Shown piece after piece: positions 47,088 through 57,772 of a stretch of 64,000 nucleotides of DNA. Within the stretch, counting starts at the first letter, position 1; each line of letters starts with the position of its first letter. The translations under genes and the position numbers were made by a program. Source of the stretch: Heloderma charlesbogerti (taxonomy: Eukaryota; Chordata; Lepidosauria; Squamata; Helodermatidae); the NCBI GenBank assembly GCA_026122225.1, contig JANEZZ010001869.1:62001-126000 (forward strand). Reading direction: 5' to 3'. Under the pieces are notes generated by a model. The model worked only from the letters and a program-made list of their open reading frames with translations. It was not told the origin of the DNA and did not search any database.

Positions 47088-47475
47088 TGTGGGCTCCTTC
47101 ACACGGGGCTTTTACCCTGCTATGGAGATTGCTTACTCACAGAAGTTTGTGGGTCCTGTACATGACGCAGCCCTCCTCCAGGGAACCTCCTGCTCTTTGT
47201 GAGCTCTATTGCGTTGTTTTCCCTGACAACGAAAGTCTGGCATTTTCCCTCCTCCCACCATGGAGTCGATATAAATTAGGGTCTACTGTTTAAAGTCGCT
47301 TTTATTGCAAATAAAACAACAGCACCACCTAGTGGCATTGTAATGAAACACACAGAAGTTTAGTTTTTTAAAAAAGCCACGTGGAGGGGACCCGATCTAA
47401 TCCCACAAAGATTCCGGAAACAGAAGCCCTGGTAAATTGCAGGATTTTTAGCCTTGTGTGATGAAGCCTTGTATC
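47088..47475. mobile_element. MITE of the CTTCACACGG group, copy 1
   Basis: The left end CTCCTTCACACGGGGCTTTT and the right end CCTTGTGTGATGAAGCCTT are roughly inverted. Internal landmarks are GAAGTTTGTGGGTCCTGTA and CACCACCTAGTGGCATTG. The block at 49990-50130 carries the same GTCATGTAAAGAGCCCACAA and CTCCGTGTGAAGG sequence in inverse orientation. Confidence 0.6.
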
Positions 47476-49401
47476 TGTAAAAGCAAGGCCAGTGTCAAGG
47501 GTAGGCATAGCTGAGCCCACACCCCAGCAGGGTCCCACAGACAAGAGCCCCCTGGAGTTGCTCTTGCTCTTCCCCACTACAACCGGCTTGTTCACCTGCC
47601 TCTCCCTCTGGCCCAGACCACAGTGGCAATGAAAAGGAGGAGGAGCAGATGCCACGGCCTCCTTGCTCCCTGGCTCTCCGCCTGTCAAGCCAGCAAGCGG
47701 GAGCAATGGTGAGAAAGAGGAGGAGGAGCGAGAGCAGCTGGGGACAATGGCAGTGAGAAGGTAGGCTCACTAAGGAAGGGGGCCCATTGAGGGTGGCTTG
47801 CCCAAGGGCTCCCCCCAAACTTGGAGCCAGCACTGTATACAATTATGCTTGATTTTACTTTTCACATGTAAGCTGCTGGATGCCTTCAGAGCCCAGCAGT
47901 ATCCAGGGATCTTGTGCCTGTGGTAAAACGGCAGACTCCATAGTACCAACTGACTTTTCCAGTTTTGGATTTGCAGTCTTTTCATATGTGTGTCCTCTTA
48001 GACATACATCCCTGTGATTCCAATGGCACTTAATTCCAAGTAAGTATGCCTAGGTTCGTAGCCATAGGTCCTGAGCAATACTTTTAGATGCTTTATTAAT
48101 TATTATCGCTGGTACTAGTCCACACAAGTTTCTGTTCTGGCACAGAAAATGCATAAGAACCATAAAAACAGCAAGATGTAGTCAGAGCTTCCAATATGAA
48201 ACTCACAAAACTGAATGCAAGTCCTGTTGAAATCAGTGGATTGAAACCAACAAATATGTTCAATACATTTATGGGACTTAAGTGGGACTTTAGTTGGTGC
48301 AGCTTCTTTTGTAGCACATTCATGCAACATACACAAGCAGTAAAGGCAGCATGATCTAAAGTGGGGATGGGGAGTAGAGATTAGGAACTTTGCACTTTAA
48401 ATATATATATACAATTCATAGCTTCCCTATTTATTCTGAAAATGCATTACCCTGTATCAAATTATTTCTTCTTGCGTTCTCTAGACAAGCTTGATATGTC
48501 CACCGTAGGAGCCAATCAAAGGAGAAGTTGTGCTGACATCTCCACTGCAAATGGTTTGGGGATGTTCTCTTAATAATGGAAAATCTTTGCACAAATAATA
48601 TTGAGTTATTTTTTTTCTCCTCTCCCTTTTAAGCAGCATGACTGGGCAGACACTACAGATCAGAGTCGCCATTCTCATCCCAGGGATCAAAGCAGCCTGA
48701 TGAAGCTACTTCTGAACTACCCACCAGAGACACGTGTTCGGGTTTGGCCATACCTTGCACGTAAATGTAGTCACGTTTCAATGGTTATAAGCAAAGAAGC
48801 AGCCTATGATGCTGCTGTCTTTGGGATACACATTGTACAGAGACTATAGGAAGGTGAATGTCTGTGATCTTGCAGTTATGCAAGTTAGGCAACAGGTATG
48901 CATCTCTCAGTAGCAGTGACTGGAATATGTACCAACTGCAGTGGATCATGCATCACAGACCTCAGCATGTTGTGGGGGAAGCAAAGTAAAATGGCCCTTT
49001 TGTACAGCTATAGGTGAAAGTTTGGGTGGGCTGAGAGCCTCTTCAGAAGGTGGGTTCCTGCAGCACTAGTGCTGTAAATCAAAACTTTGTAGAAACAAGA
49101 GGATGCATTCAACAATATGGTCCCAGGTGTAGAGTGACATTAGATATAAAAGAGCTGAGTTCAAATCTACCTCATTAATGAATTTACATCTTTTTAAGAT
49201 GGGAAAAATAAGGGCCTATGATCGTTCCAACAGCAAATAAAGTAAGCTTTATAATGGATGTTCCAAGTTTGATATACTAGATTCTAATGTATGTAATGTG
49301 CAACATCCTTTATAACATTTACCTTAATAAATACATAAATTTGTTTAATATGATTTTTAGGTCACCTTTAAGGGTAGAATCTTATATAACAAAGACCAAG
49401 A
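47476..49401. other. Intergenic, nothing recognised
   Basis: No repeat or gene called with confidence. A short AT run lies at about 48400. Confidence 0.4.
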
Positions 49402-49505
49402 GCCAGCCAAAGTTGTTTTAAACCCCATTGATTTCAATGGGAGTTAAGCATTTAAACTCACCCATTGAAATTAACAGGAATTAAATGGACATAACTTTGG
49501 CTGGA
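49402..49505. repeat. ~104-bp palindromic MITE (CAGCCAAAGTTGT ends)
   Basis: GCCAGCCAAAGTTGTTTTA at the left and GACATAACTTTGGCTGG at the right are inverted, with GATTTCAATGGGAGTTA and its inverse inside. Confidence 0.7.
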
Positions 49506-49756
49506 TTGAGTCCAAACTTTACATAGATCTGCAGCTTTATCCAGTTTTTTCTTCCTGTGTAAGGCTAAGTGTACATAACTGAGTTGAACATGTGTTCTTC
49601 CCCTGTTCACTCTCACCTCCACCTTTCTTTTCCCCCTCTGCTGCCTTCCTTTGTTTCCAGTTTCAGATTGTAAGCTTGTTAGGGCAGAGGGATGTCTTGT
49701 ATTTTGTTACTCTGCAAAGCACCATGCACAAACTTATGATGCTAATACATATAATG

Positions 49757-50142
49757 GGCATACACCAGCCTAAAATCCTGCATTTAAAATGAGGCTTTCT
49801 GCGTCCATTTTAAATGCAGGATCACGACGACTCCCTTTTTCACCCGCTTCCTTTCCCCCCTTCCCTTTCCCCCTCCTTCTCCCAGTATCTGAGTCTTCCA
49901 TTATCTTTCATTGATCTCGCTCCTCTTCTTGCCACTTTTCCTCTTTTCACAGAGGAAACTGAAGCGGAACACAACGGGGTAATTTGGTAGCTCATTATCT
50001 GCAATCTATTTAAAAATGGAACAAAGGGCATTTAGCACAGGGGATGCCCTCGAGGATCATGGCGTCATGTAAAGAGCCCACAAACTTCCGTGAAGGAGCA
50101 ATCTCAATCGCAGGATAAAAGCTCCGTGTGAAGGCGCCCAAT
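49757..50142. mobile_element. MITE of the CTTCACACGG group, copy 2, with a leading hairpin
   Basis: The right part has CATGTAAAGAGCCCACAAAC and AGCTCCGTGTGAAGGCGCCC, the inverse of the 47088 copy. At the left, 49776-49820 holds a perfect 15-bp inverted repeat (CCTGCATTTAAAATG / CATTTTAAATGCAGG) around a 14-bp loop. Confidence 0.55.
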
Positions 50143-50799
50143 AACAATAATGGATCTCTGTGTTCACCCACTGACATGCACATTAAGGCTGGAAGTTATA
50201 TTTTAGTGATGCACATCCCTAAATTGTGCTCACAGTTGAGAGAGAGAGGTGGTCTTCTCCTCCTCCTCCTCCTCCTCCTGCACATGGTTCAGACAATTAT
50301 CTTCTCATTGTCACACATAGTACAATATAGACTCATTTCTCTTAAATGTGTTGGGGGATAACAAAAATACAGAGATGCCCAAGAACCTTCAGTTAAAAGA
50401 AACAATGGTTACCTATAGCTAATGGATGAAGGGCAGGCAGGCAAAGACTTCAGAAAACTAGGATTTCGGGCTAATAATGTTTCAGATGATGGTGATGGTA
50501 CAGATGGTTCTCACCTGTTTCAAGACTCAGCGCTCACCAGCCGAGTGAAGCTTCCTAGTAGAATATACAACTGAAGCAGCCTTACCAGATCAGACCAAAA
50601 GTCGTCCTTCTGGTCCAGGATTCTTTGACTGTGGTTAATCCCAGATGCTTTCAAAGAAGTGTATAACAGCACAGAGCTCTAAGAGAATAGTCTAGTCCCT
50701 GCCACTGCTATCCCTTACACTGGACAGTCTAAAGGCCATCCTCAGTAGAGGAAGATAGTTAAGAGCTGTTGACATCTTCATTGCCCCAATCTCTGTGTC
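50143..50799. other. Intergenic, nothing certain
   Basis: A short CTC run lies at 50257-50278. A SINE-like phrase (AGATCAGACCAAAAGTC..) lies near 50590. Confidence 0.4.
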
Positions 50800-51770
50800 T
50801 GTTCTCAACTAACTATGGAAAGGTTTGGCTTCCAAATATTATCAGAATCTTGCAATGGGCTCTATGTGGTGCTGCCCTGGGAGAGTGTTCAGAAACTGCA
50901 GCTAGTGCAAAATGCAGCACTCAGATTGCTCTCTGGTGTCCGCATTGTAGATCTTACAACATAGGTCTTATACCAACTACGCTGGCTCTCAATTTGTTTC
51001 TGGGTCCAATTCAAGATACTGGTTCTTACCTATAAAGCCCTAAATGGTTTGGGGCCAGGATATCTGAAAGACCACCTTCTCCTGTATAAACCTGCCTGTA
51101 ATTTACAGTTCTTCAGAGGCCCCGTTATATGTCCTACCACCAAGAGAGGTGACATCGGTGGGGACATAGGACAGGGCCTTTTCTGTGGCAGCACCTCAGT
51201 GATGGAATCTCCCTCAGACATGCCTCTCCTTTGCCTAGTGTTTGGCAGGCTGTAAAGCAGGGATGTTTTAAAGAAGCTCTGGCAGGGCTGCATTTGAGGG
51301 GTGGGCAGGGCCAAAGGGAAAATGGGGCAGGGCCAAAATACCAAAACTACCAGTGTAATTTAGCTTGAAGCTCTGACTGCCAGGAATTAAGCCTTAGGAG
51401 AGGCATTTCAGCTTTTAAGAATGGTGGAGCCGGGGGAGGGGGGACTGTGGAAAAGCCAGGAAACCACTGAATGATTGGTGGTCGGGGGGGCATGGCCATC
51501 TGGGGAAACCCAGAAGGCCAGATTGGGTCTTCAGAAGGCCAGAAGTGGCCCCAGGCCTGAGGTTTCCCACCCCTGCTGTAAAGCCTGGCATCGGATGTGT
51601 TTCCAATAGTTTTACCCTGCTTTCTCACTGTTTGAAAGATGGCTTGTGCTATTCATACATCAATTGTTTTGTTACGAGGTTGTATTTAAAGTTGCATATT
51701 GCCTCGTTGTGGGCCTGTTGGAGCAGAAATGCAATTTGTAACTGTTTTAATGGAAAGCAAGCAAGGAAGC
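50800..51770 (+). mobile_element. L2-like LINE, 3' end, interrupted by a hAT element
   Basis: It shows CAGCTAGTGCAAAATGCAGC, CTGGCTCTCAATTTG, ACCTATAAAGCCCTAAATGG and AAGACCACCTTCTCCTGT in the order typical of the L2 3' region. It continues after the inserted element at 51258-51575 with GCCTGGCATCGGATGTGTTT and ends near 51770. Diverged, with no long open frame. Confidence 0.7.
51258..51575. mobile_element. 318-bp non-autonomous hAT-like element inside an L2
   Basis: A perfect 8-bp direct repeat CTGTAAAG lies at 51250-51257 and 51576-51583. The element starts CAGGGATG and ends CACCCCTG, short inverted termini typical of hAT. It is G/A-rich and has no transposase. The surrounding L2 reads through when the insert is removed. 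Confidence 0.88.
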
Positions 51771-52543
51771 AACAGATAGTCCCCCAATGGAGCTCAATTT
51801 AGGAGGGTGGAAATAGTAGGACAAATGAGGGACACACACTAGCCCTCCCCTTTCCTCCAACTTTAATTGCATTCAGTGCCAGTGTATATATGGCTTGATT
51901 TCAGTGCATGAAATATCGATCCACGGCTCTTCATTCCTTTCTGCTGTGACAGGACAAATGACATTTATCTGCTTCTCACCTTGGTAAAACTGTAGGGGCT
52001 AAATGGTTGCTATTAATCTATATAGCAGCTTTGAGTTGAAATCCTCAGCACATTAATCATGAGTGGAGAGTCCACCAATATCAGTGGACTTTACTTCCCA
52101 GCAAATGGGTTTAGAATCAGGGTGTTAATGTGCTAAATAATTTGCCATGTTTCTCTCATATCTTTGCCCAACCAGAGAGATCATTAACGCTCCTGTTCTG
52201 AGAAGCCCAGCTGAGAGGGAGCGATCATCTGGCCATACCCATGAGCCTATGGCTCAGAAGGAATTTGAGCCACTGTCTCCTAGGAGCTAAACTGACAATC
52301 TTGTCCCTGGACTACAGGGTCTGTCACAAAAACCATACAAGCATAAAAATCTACACAAACTCAGCAGGGGGGATGTCCTACAAAGACATAAAGGCACAAG
52401 CATAAACCAGAACGTGGAAGCAAGAGGCTATGTAACTATCGGGTGACAAGGATTAGAAAGCGGTATGACTTCCAATCACACCTTGCAACCTTGCAGCAAA
52501 TAATAAAAATACAGCACGCCTTTGTCTGAGGACGGGTCTTTTT
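51771..52543. other. Intergenic, nothing recognised
   Basis: Sequence between the L2 and the inferred 3' end of the Ras-like gene. No feature called. Confidence 0.4.
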
Positions 52544-52549
52544 TTTATT
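52544..52549 (-). promoter_or_regulatory. Candidate poly(A) signal of the Ras-like gene
   Basis: TTTATT on +, AATAAA on -, about 800 bp downstream of the stop codon. First canonical signal of good context in that direction; usage not shown. Confidence 0.45.
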
Positions 52550-53348
52550 AGATACAATGCTTGGAAAGTAAAACAAAAACAAACCAAAACTCATCTACAC
52601 TCAGGCACATACTTCTTTCCACAATGTACAAACAGAGATGCCTCAGACAATGGCTAGGTCAGTGTAAACAAAATCTGCACAGGAGCACGTGTATACAAAC
52701 ATCAGTGCAGACATCAGAAGCAAAAGATTCTGGGAGGCAATGCAACAGACACACCTACACGCACCTGCTGTTGAACAGTCATGAAAAGTTTCTTTCATGT
52801 CTTCAAGCATACAGAGCCTATTCAGTCAGTCACAAAATAGAAGTAGTAAACAGGTGTCCCAGGGATTAAATGTTTCTTAGATGGACCCGCCAAAATACAT
52901 GCCATGCACCTTGTCGACATCGGCCATGTTGTCTCAAATATCAGCCTGTTTGGCCACTCTAAGTCTCTAATTCATCCACACCTAGATGGGTCAGCAAAGT
53001 CCATGACCAAAGTCAATGACCATCTCTTCCAATTTACAGATTAGCAGTCTTTGTTGGAATCAGGAAGTTTAAATTAAGAGGTGTGTGCAAGTATCAAGGC
53101 TTCCCAATTCTTGGGCTGCAACTCAAAACTGACTGCATGAAAGGGGCACACAATTACCTGTGGCTTTGGGGCACTAAAAGCTGAAATCACTATGTCATGA
53201 CAACTTGTTGAAGATCACAAATGGCTCCTGAGCCCCCCCAAATGACCGAATGCCACAACGCTGATGTGGCGAGTGCAAGCTGGGCTCCATGCGCAGTCCG
53301 CCTTGGTTTTGCCAGAGGGAAATCTTGCCACTGCCATTCTCACATCAT
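52550..53348 (-). other. 3' UTR of the Ras-like gene (inferred)
   Basis: About 800 bp between the stop codon and the candidate poly(A) signal, without recognisable repeats. Consistent with an ordinary UTR but not proven. Confidence 0.5.
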
Positions 53349-53975
53349 TCAACAGATGGTACAACTGTTGGCTTTGTTCATGGGGGGCCTGAGTGGGGGC
53401 TCCTTGGGGAAGGTCTCCCTTCTTCTGCGCAGGGCAGGGCTCAGCCGGCTGGGCAGGTTGGCTTGCTGGAGCAGCTCCCTGAAGACTTCCATCACATTCT
53501 CATTCTCCTTCGCAGATGCCTCCAGGAAACGGCTGTTCCAGTCGAGCTCCACCAAGGACAGGGCATCCTCAGGCAACACCTGCCTCAGCCCACCGGCTTC
53601 TGCCTTATTGCCCACCACAACGATGGGTGGGAACTTGTCCTCTTTCAGCTCAAGGATCTCTTCATGCAGAGTCTTCACGCACTCAAAGGACTCGGCATTG
53701 TCCACAGCATAGACCAAAGCAAAAGCATCACTGTTCTGGATAGAGAGTTTGCGCATTGCGGGGAAGGAGTAGCTACCACTGGTGTCCAGGATCTCCACCT
53801 TGATGGTGACTCCACTAACCTCATACTCCTTGCTGTGCAGCTCCTCCACTGTCCGCCGATGCTTGGGCTCAAAGGTGTCCTGCAGGAAGCGGCGGATCAA
53901 GGCCGTCTTGCCAACCCCGGCTGCACCCAGAAACACCAGGCGCACTTGGCTCTTCTCTTTCACTGCCAAAGACAT
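53349..53975 (-). CDS. Ras-superfamily small GTPase, Ras-dva-like (intact)
   Basis: Single-exon frame of 208 codons. The start at 53975 is chosen because the Ras fold begins at once (MSLAVKEKSQVRLVFLG) and the ATG has A at -3. The frame also stays open for 61 codons upstream, but without Ras-like sequence. Motifs: P-loop GAAGVGKT (17-24), switch I Thr42, DTSG (64-67) followed by SYSFPAM, G4 NKAE (123-126), G5 EASAK (152-156), a basic run RRRR (183-186) and a prenylation box CTIC (205-208). A prenylated, membrane-bound signalling GTPase is expected. The SYSFPAMRKLSI and EELHSKEY blocks fit the Ras-dva group, relatives of RASD1/RASD2. Those have a longer C-terminal tail, so they fit less well. 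Confidence 0.9.
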   Translation of the reverse strand: MSLAVKEKSQVRLVFLGAAGVGKTALIRRFLQDTFEPKHRRTVEELHSKEYEVSGVTIKVEILDTSGSYSFPAMRKLSIQNSDAFALVYAVDNAESFECVKTLHEEILELKEDKFPPIVVVGNKAEAGGLRQVLPEDALSLVELDWNSRFLEASAKENENVMEVFRELLQQANLPSRLSPALRRRRETFPKEPPLRPPMNKANSCTIC

Positions 53976-54155
53976 GCTGCTGGGCCTGTGTGGGTATGAC
54001 GGGCAGGTGAGAGACAGGAGTCCCAAGTCCCAAATGGGTACGGAAGCAACACGTGCCTGGTCTTTCTGCAATCTGGCTTTGGGAGCAGCCTTTCCTTCCA
54101 CTGCCGCTCTGCAGGTTTGCTCACCAACTTCTCCCAGCTGAATTGCTGCTGTATG
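53976..54155 (-). other. Probable 5' UTR of the Ras-like gene
   Basis: Between a TATA-like site at 54181-54190 and the chosen ATG. An acceptor-like CATACCCACACAG|GCC sits just before the ATG, with a possible GGTGAGC donor near 54125, so a small 5' UTR intron is possible. Confidence 0.35.
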
Positions 54156-54180
54156 CACAGTCTCCCAGCTTGTCTTCCCA

Positions 54181-54190
54181 TTTATTTATA
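54181..54190 (-). promoter_or_regulatory. Candidate TATA box of the Ras-like gene
   Basis: TATAAATAAA on the - strand, about 206 bp upstream of the ATG, directly next to a CA microsatellite. No supporting initiator was identified. Confidence 0.3.
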
Positions 54191-54195
54191 TTTCT

Positions 54196-54198
<3 letters not shown>

Positions 54199-54228
<30 letters not shown>
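54199..54228. repeat. (CA)n microsatellite beside the putative promoter
   Basis: About 15 CA units immediately upstream (on the - strand) of the TATA-like site. Confidence 0.95.
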
Positions 54229-55002
54229 CTTCGAATGTCTCCTCCAATCTCTGCTGTGGAGAATGTTTGGGGGAGGGGGAAAGTGCAAGAGATGGAAGGA
54301 TGCTCTGAACCAATCAGCTGAATAGTGTCCCTGAAATCCAACCCCAGCCCCTGGACAGAGAGAGAGAGAGAGGCACTCGCACACATCACACACAGCTCAC
54401 GCTAGGTCTGGTTGCTTGAAGGAGCTTGGCTGCCTCCCAGCTACTGACTGTGTACACTCCAGCCCCCGCCTTTTGCCCTCCTTGGCGATTAGCTCACATT
54501 AGCAGGCAACACCGTCTCGCTCTTTGCAGCTCCCAGAAAGTTCAGGGCCCCCTTCATCTTCTTTGTTGGCAAATGGTACTGTAAGCGTTGAGGGAGCTTA
54601 AATTCCCAAGCAAACAACATGCATTGTTTTTTTCAGACTGAGCCACTGAGTTATTTGGGCCCATCAGACTTGCAATTTGTGGCTAAGTGTTGGGGCGGGG
54701 GGATGAAGGTAAGCATCAATCAATGGGGGATTTCTTTCTTTTGCTAAAGTCAACTTTTCTTGTTAAATTTTTGGACTCTGCAATTTAAAAACAAAACAAA
54801 AAGCAACCCTATTCAGTATTTATAACAAATGAAGTTCATAGCTCAAATGTCAGAGCATGGATCTTTCTGTCATTGTTGCTTCATGTGTATTTAAAATAAC
54901 AGATAAATAAAAGAGCTGGAAGGGATCTGAAGACCATTTGTCCCAAGTACCTAAATCAGGGTGGGAAACCTCAGGCTCAGATCCCCCTCTGAACAAACAA
55001 AG
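54229..55002. other. Upstream region of the Ras-like gene
   Basis: A GA run lies at 54357-54372. Nothing else recognised; it could hold regulatory sequence. Confidence 0.4.
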
Positions 55003-55400
55003 AGGGGAGGCAGCAGAACACCATGCAGACTGGAGGAGGGAACCCTCCAGGGACCTGAACAAAAAGCACTGCAAGTAGGATAATGGTGGGGATGTTCAAC
55101 TGAGGTGCAACATGTTTGGGGTTTTAAAACCCCTTTTTCAAGGACAGTCTTGAAAACCTTGTTGCACTCTTTTCCACGATAAAAAATGTGTTGCTAAGTG
55201 TGCAGGGTAACCTTTGTGTTATGTGCACTTAGTAACTCGTGTTTTATTGTGAAAAAGTGCAACAAGATTTTCAAGAGTGCCCTTGAAAAAGGGTCTTAGG
55301 CTTCAATGAAACATCTTCACAGTTATCCTACTTGCAGTGCTTTTTGTTCAGGCACCTGGGGGTTCCCTCCTTCTGTCTGCATGCAGTTCCTCCTCTGCCT
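55003..55400. mobile_element. ~400-bp foldback element
   Basis: Nearly the whole segment is an inverted repeat centred near 55205. On the left: GGAGGGAACCCTCCAGG, CCTGAACAAAAAGCACTGCA, AGTAGGATAA, CCTTTTTCAAGG and CTTGTTGCACT. All recur inverted on the right (GTGCAACAAG, CCTTGAAAAAGG, TTATCCTACT, TGCAGTGCTTTTTGTTCAGG). No coding frame. The arms are about 85-90% alike by eye. Confidence 0.88.
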
Positions 55401-55829
55401 TCCTAACTGACCCTCAGGGTCTCCATTAATTTAGTCTCACGCACTTTTCAATGTGGCATCACACTATTACAGCTGGCTCATGACAGCCAAGGGCTGATGT
55501 TTCCAGGGGGATGGACGGGACCTGATTCAAATGAATGTCCTGAAGCCGATTAGCGCACCATGACTAACCAAAAGTGCCCTTTATTTTCATTCACTGTGGT
55601 TCCACAAGGGGCTCCATGAAACTGAGAGCCAGTGTAAAAACAAACGGGGAATTTCCACTCCAGCCTGTGACTGCATGATGTTAGCTGTTATTGCATTCTT
55701 TTTCATCATAAATTGTTGGTATCAGTTATGTTGTTAACCATATTAATTAATAATCAGAAGAGAGAATTTTAAGAAAAAGCTGGTTAGCCCATGTCTCCCA
55801 CTTGAAGGGGATTTCAAGGCAGTGACTGG

Positions 55830-56195
55830 GTTCACATGACACAAGGGTGGTTAATAAGCCAGGATGGTTAATAAGCCACAGTGGCTTGTTAACCACCCCT
55901 GCACATACCAGTTGCATGCCTCCCGGTTTACCTAATTACCCTTGCCAGGCACAGCTTGTTGTGATGTCCAAACCTGACAAGAGTGGTTGGTTGGGGCAGT
56001 CAGCAAACCACCCAGCAACCCTACAACAATCCATGGGTTCTGCGTGGTTTGTTAACCACCCCAGCCATCCACACTCACCAGGTTTGCACATAATGACAAG
56101 GTGTGCCTGGTGAGGGTAATTAGGTAAATCAGGCAGTGTGCATGGAGGTGGTTAACAAGCCACTGTGGGTTATTAACCACCCTTGTGTTGAGTGA
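55830..56195. mobile_element. ~365-bp MITE with ~130-bp inverted arms
   Basis: Left CACAAGGGTGGTTAATAAGC, then GCCACAGTGGCTTGTTAACC and CCTAATTACCC. Right GGGTAATTAGG, GGTTAACAAGCCACTGTGGG and GGTTATTAACCACCCTTGTG. The outer flank has GGTTCACATGACA, like the other GTTCACAC elements here. A related sequence is the 1288-1535 remnant. Confidence 0.8.
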
Positions 56196-57699
56196 AAGCT
56201 CATTTAAAGTCTGTGTGTTTTGTGATGCCTCCTGTGTGTGCTTCCATTTCTGCCCCTGTGTGAGGGCTGATTTGACATTTTTCCCTACAGGTGTACAGTG
56301 ATATACAAACAAAGAAAGAAAAATCTATGTTGTCATGTGTGAAAATCACAGGTGTGTCTGTGGTACACTAGTAGGGATGCCACAAATGGAAGACATCTCC
56401 CAGCAAGAGCACACCTGGCAAAACAGAAAGTCGTGCTTTTTCCCCAGGTTCCTACAGCGATGGCCACACACTGCAATATTTTCTTGCCTAGGTGGACCTA
56501 AACCCAGAACAAAAGAAATAACAAACACGGGCATGCTCCACAATGCTCCCTGACCCCCACTACATGCACACAGCTTACTATTTCCTTTTCCTTTCTCTCT
56601 TTCTAAACATTTTTTTATAGGATGCTTTTCTCCCCCACCCCCACCCCTTGGTTGCAACAGGAGGCTGAAACTCTAGTACATGTGTATACTCACAACATTT
56701 TAAAAACAGATAACCAACAAGGCAAACATTGGGAGACTGTTGTATTGTGAACAAGTACCATAAAGTAGGGACTGTCCCTGATTAATTGGGACAGCTTTTC
56801 CATATGTTTCATGCCTTCTGACGAAATGAGGGCAAGTTAGGTCCCCAACCCACCCCTGACTCCAGTGTTGTGGAACTTCAAGGTGTACCTGAGTCCTGAG
56901 ACATTTCTGTGGTGGAGAATGCATCTTGTAGCACCTCTGCCTTGGGCAGCAAAATGTCTCGGGTTGGCTCTGCCCTCCCCCCCAGCATGCCTGTAGCTTT
57001 GTTTACTGTCATTTTCAGATCAAGTTGTATCTGCCAGAGATCATTTCAGCAATCAATGTCTATTGTTTCATATTATCTTTATCGTGACAATTTATGGGCA
57101 GATAAATGGACCAATGAAACTTTAGGAAAAGCAGATTTACCACCTGATACCAGATGTTAGGATAAAGGCCAATACATGTCATGTTGCTAAGTGATACGGG
57201 AATTTGTTACAGCATATTACAGGAATAGGCGAAAGCCAGCAAACATCAAACTTAGTCATCTCTAATAAGGATCAAAAGTCTTCTCTTGTTTCCTAATGGA
57301 CTCACCATCACGTCGGTTTCTCTTCTACTGCAAACATGTTAGTAACTTTATTTTGCAAACTAATCAGTTGGATCTAGTTCATGATGAAGGGGTGTGTGTG
57401 TGCAGGGCTCTGTATTTATTTTATTTTCCGTCTACCAGAACGCCAACCTCCTGTCCTGCATGGATGAAAGATGGGGGAGTTACTTCTTTTGCAGCTCCCA
57501 TACATGCACCTCTTAATGTTTCTGGTAAAATGTGAGCTAAACTACCTTGGGAACGTTTTGTTTAAAAGGCGATATAGAAATACTGTAAAATAAATAAACA
57601 TACTAAATAAAATGACAATGTATGATAAATTCTAGTACCTGTAATATCTAAAAGACTTGCATTTCCTTGCTAGGTTACTTTTGTTTATATTTTTATCCC
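56196..57699. other. Intergenic with an L2-like tail
   Basis: No gene. The 57530-57600 block (AAAGGCGATATAGAAATACT, then AAATAAATAAAC) is an L2-like 3' end. Confidence 0.5.
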
Positions 57700-57772
57700 A
57701 CCATTCATTCATTCATTCATTCATTCATTCACTCACTCACTCACTCATTCATTCATTCATTCATTTATTTAT
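57700..57772. repeat. (ATTC)n / (ACTC)n compound tetranucleotide repeat
   Basis: About 15 tetranucleotides, ATTC interrupted by a run of ACTC and ending in ATTT variants. Confidence 0.95.

Noticed and set aside
53349..53975. Assignment to RASD1 (Dexras1) or RASD2 (Rhes)
   Set aside because: RASD1/2 have long C-terminal extensions and different P-loop and tail sequences; at 208 residues with a CTIC end this fits the Ras-dva group better.
53976..54158. N-terminal extension of the Ras-like protein to the upstream Met
   Set aside because: The extra 61 residues have no Ras-like sequence, and the region contains an acceptor-like site; it is better explained as 5' UTR.
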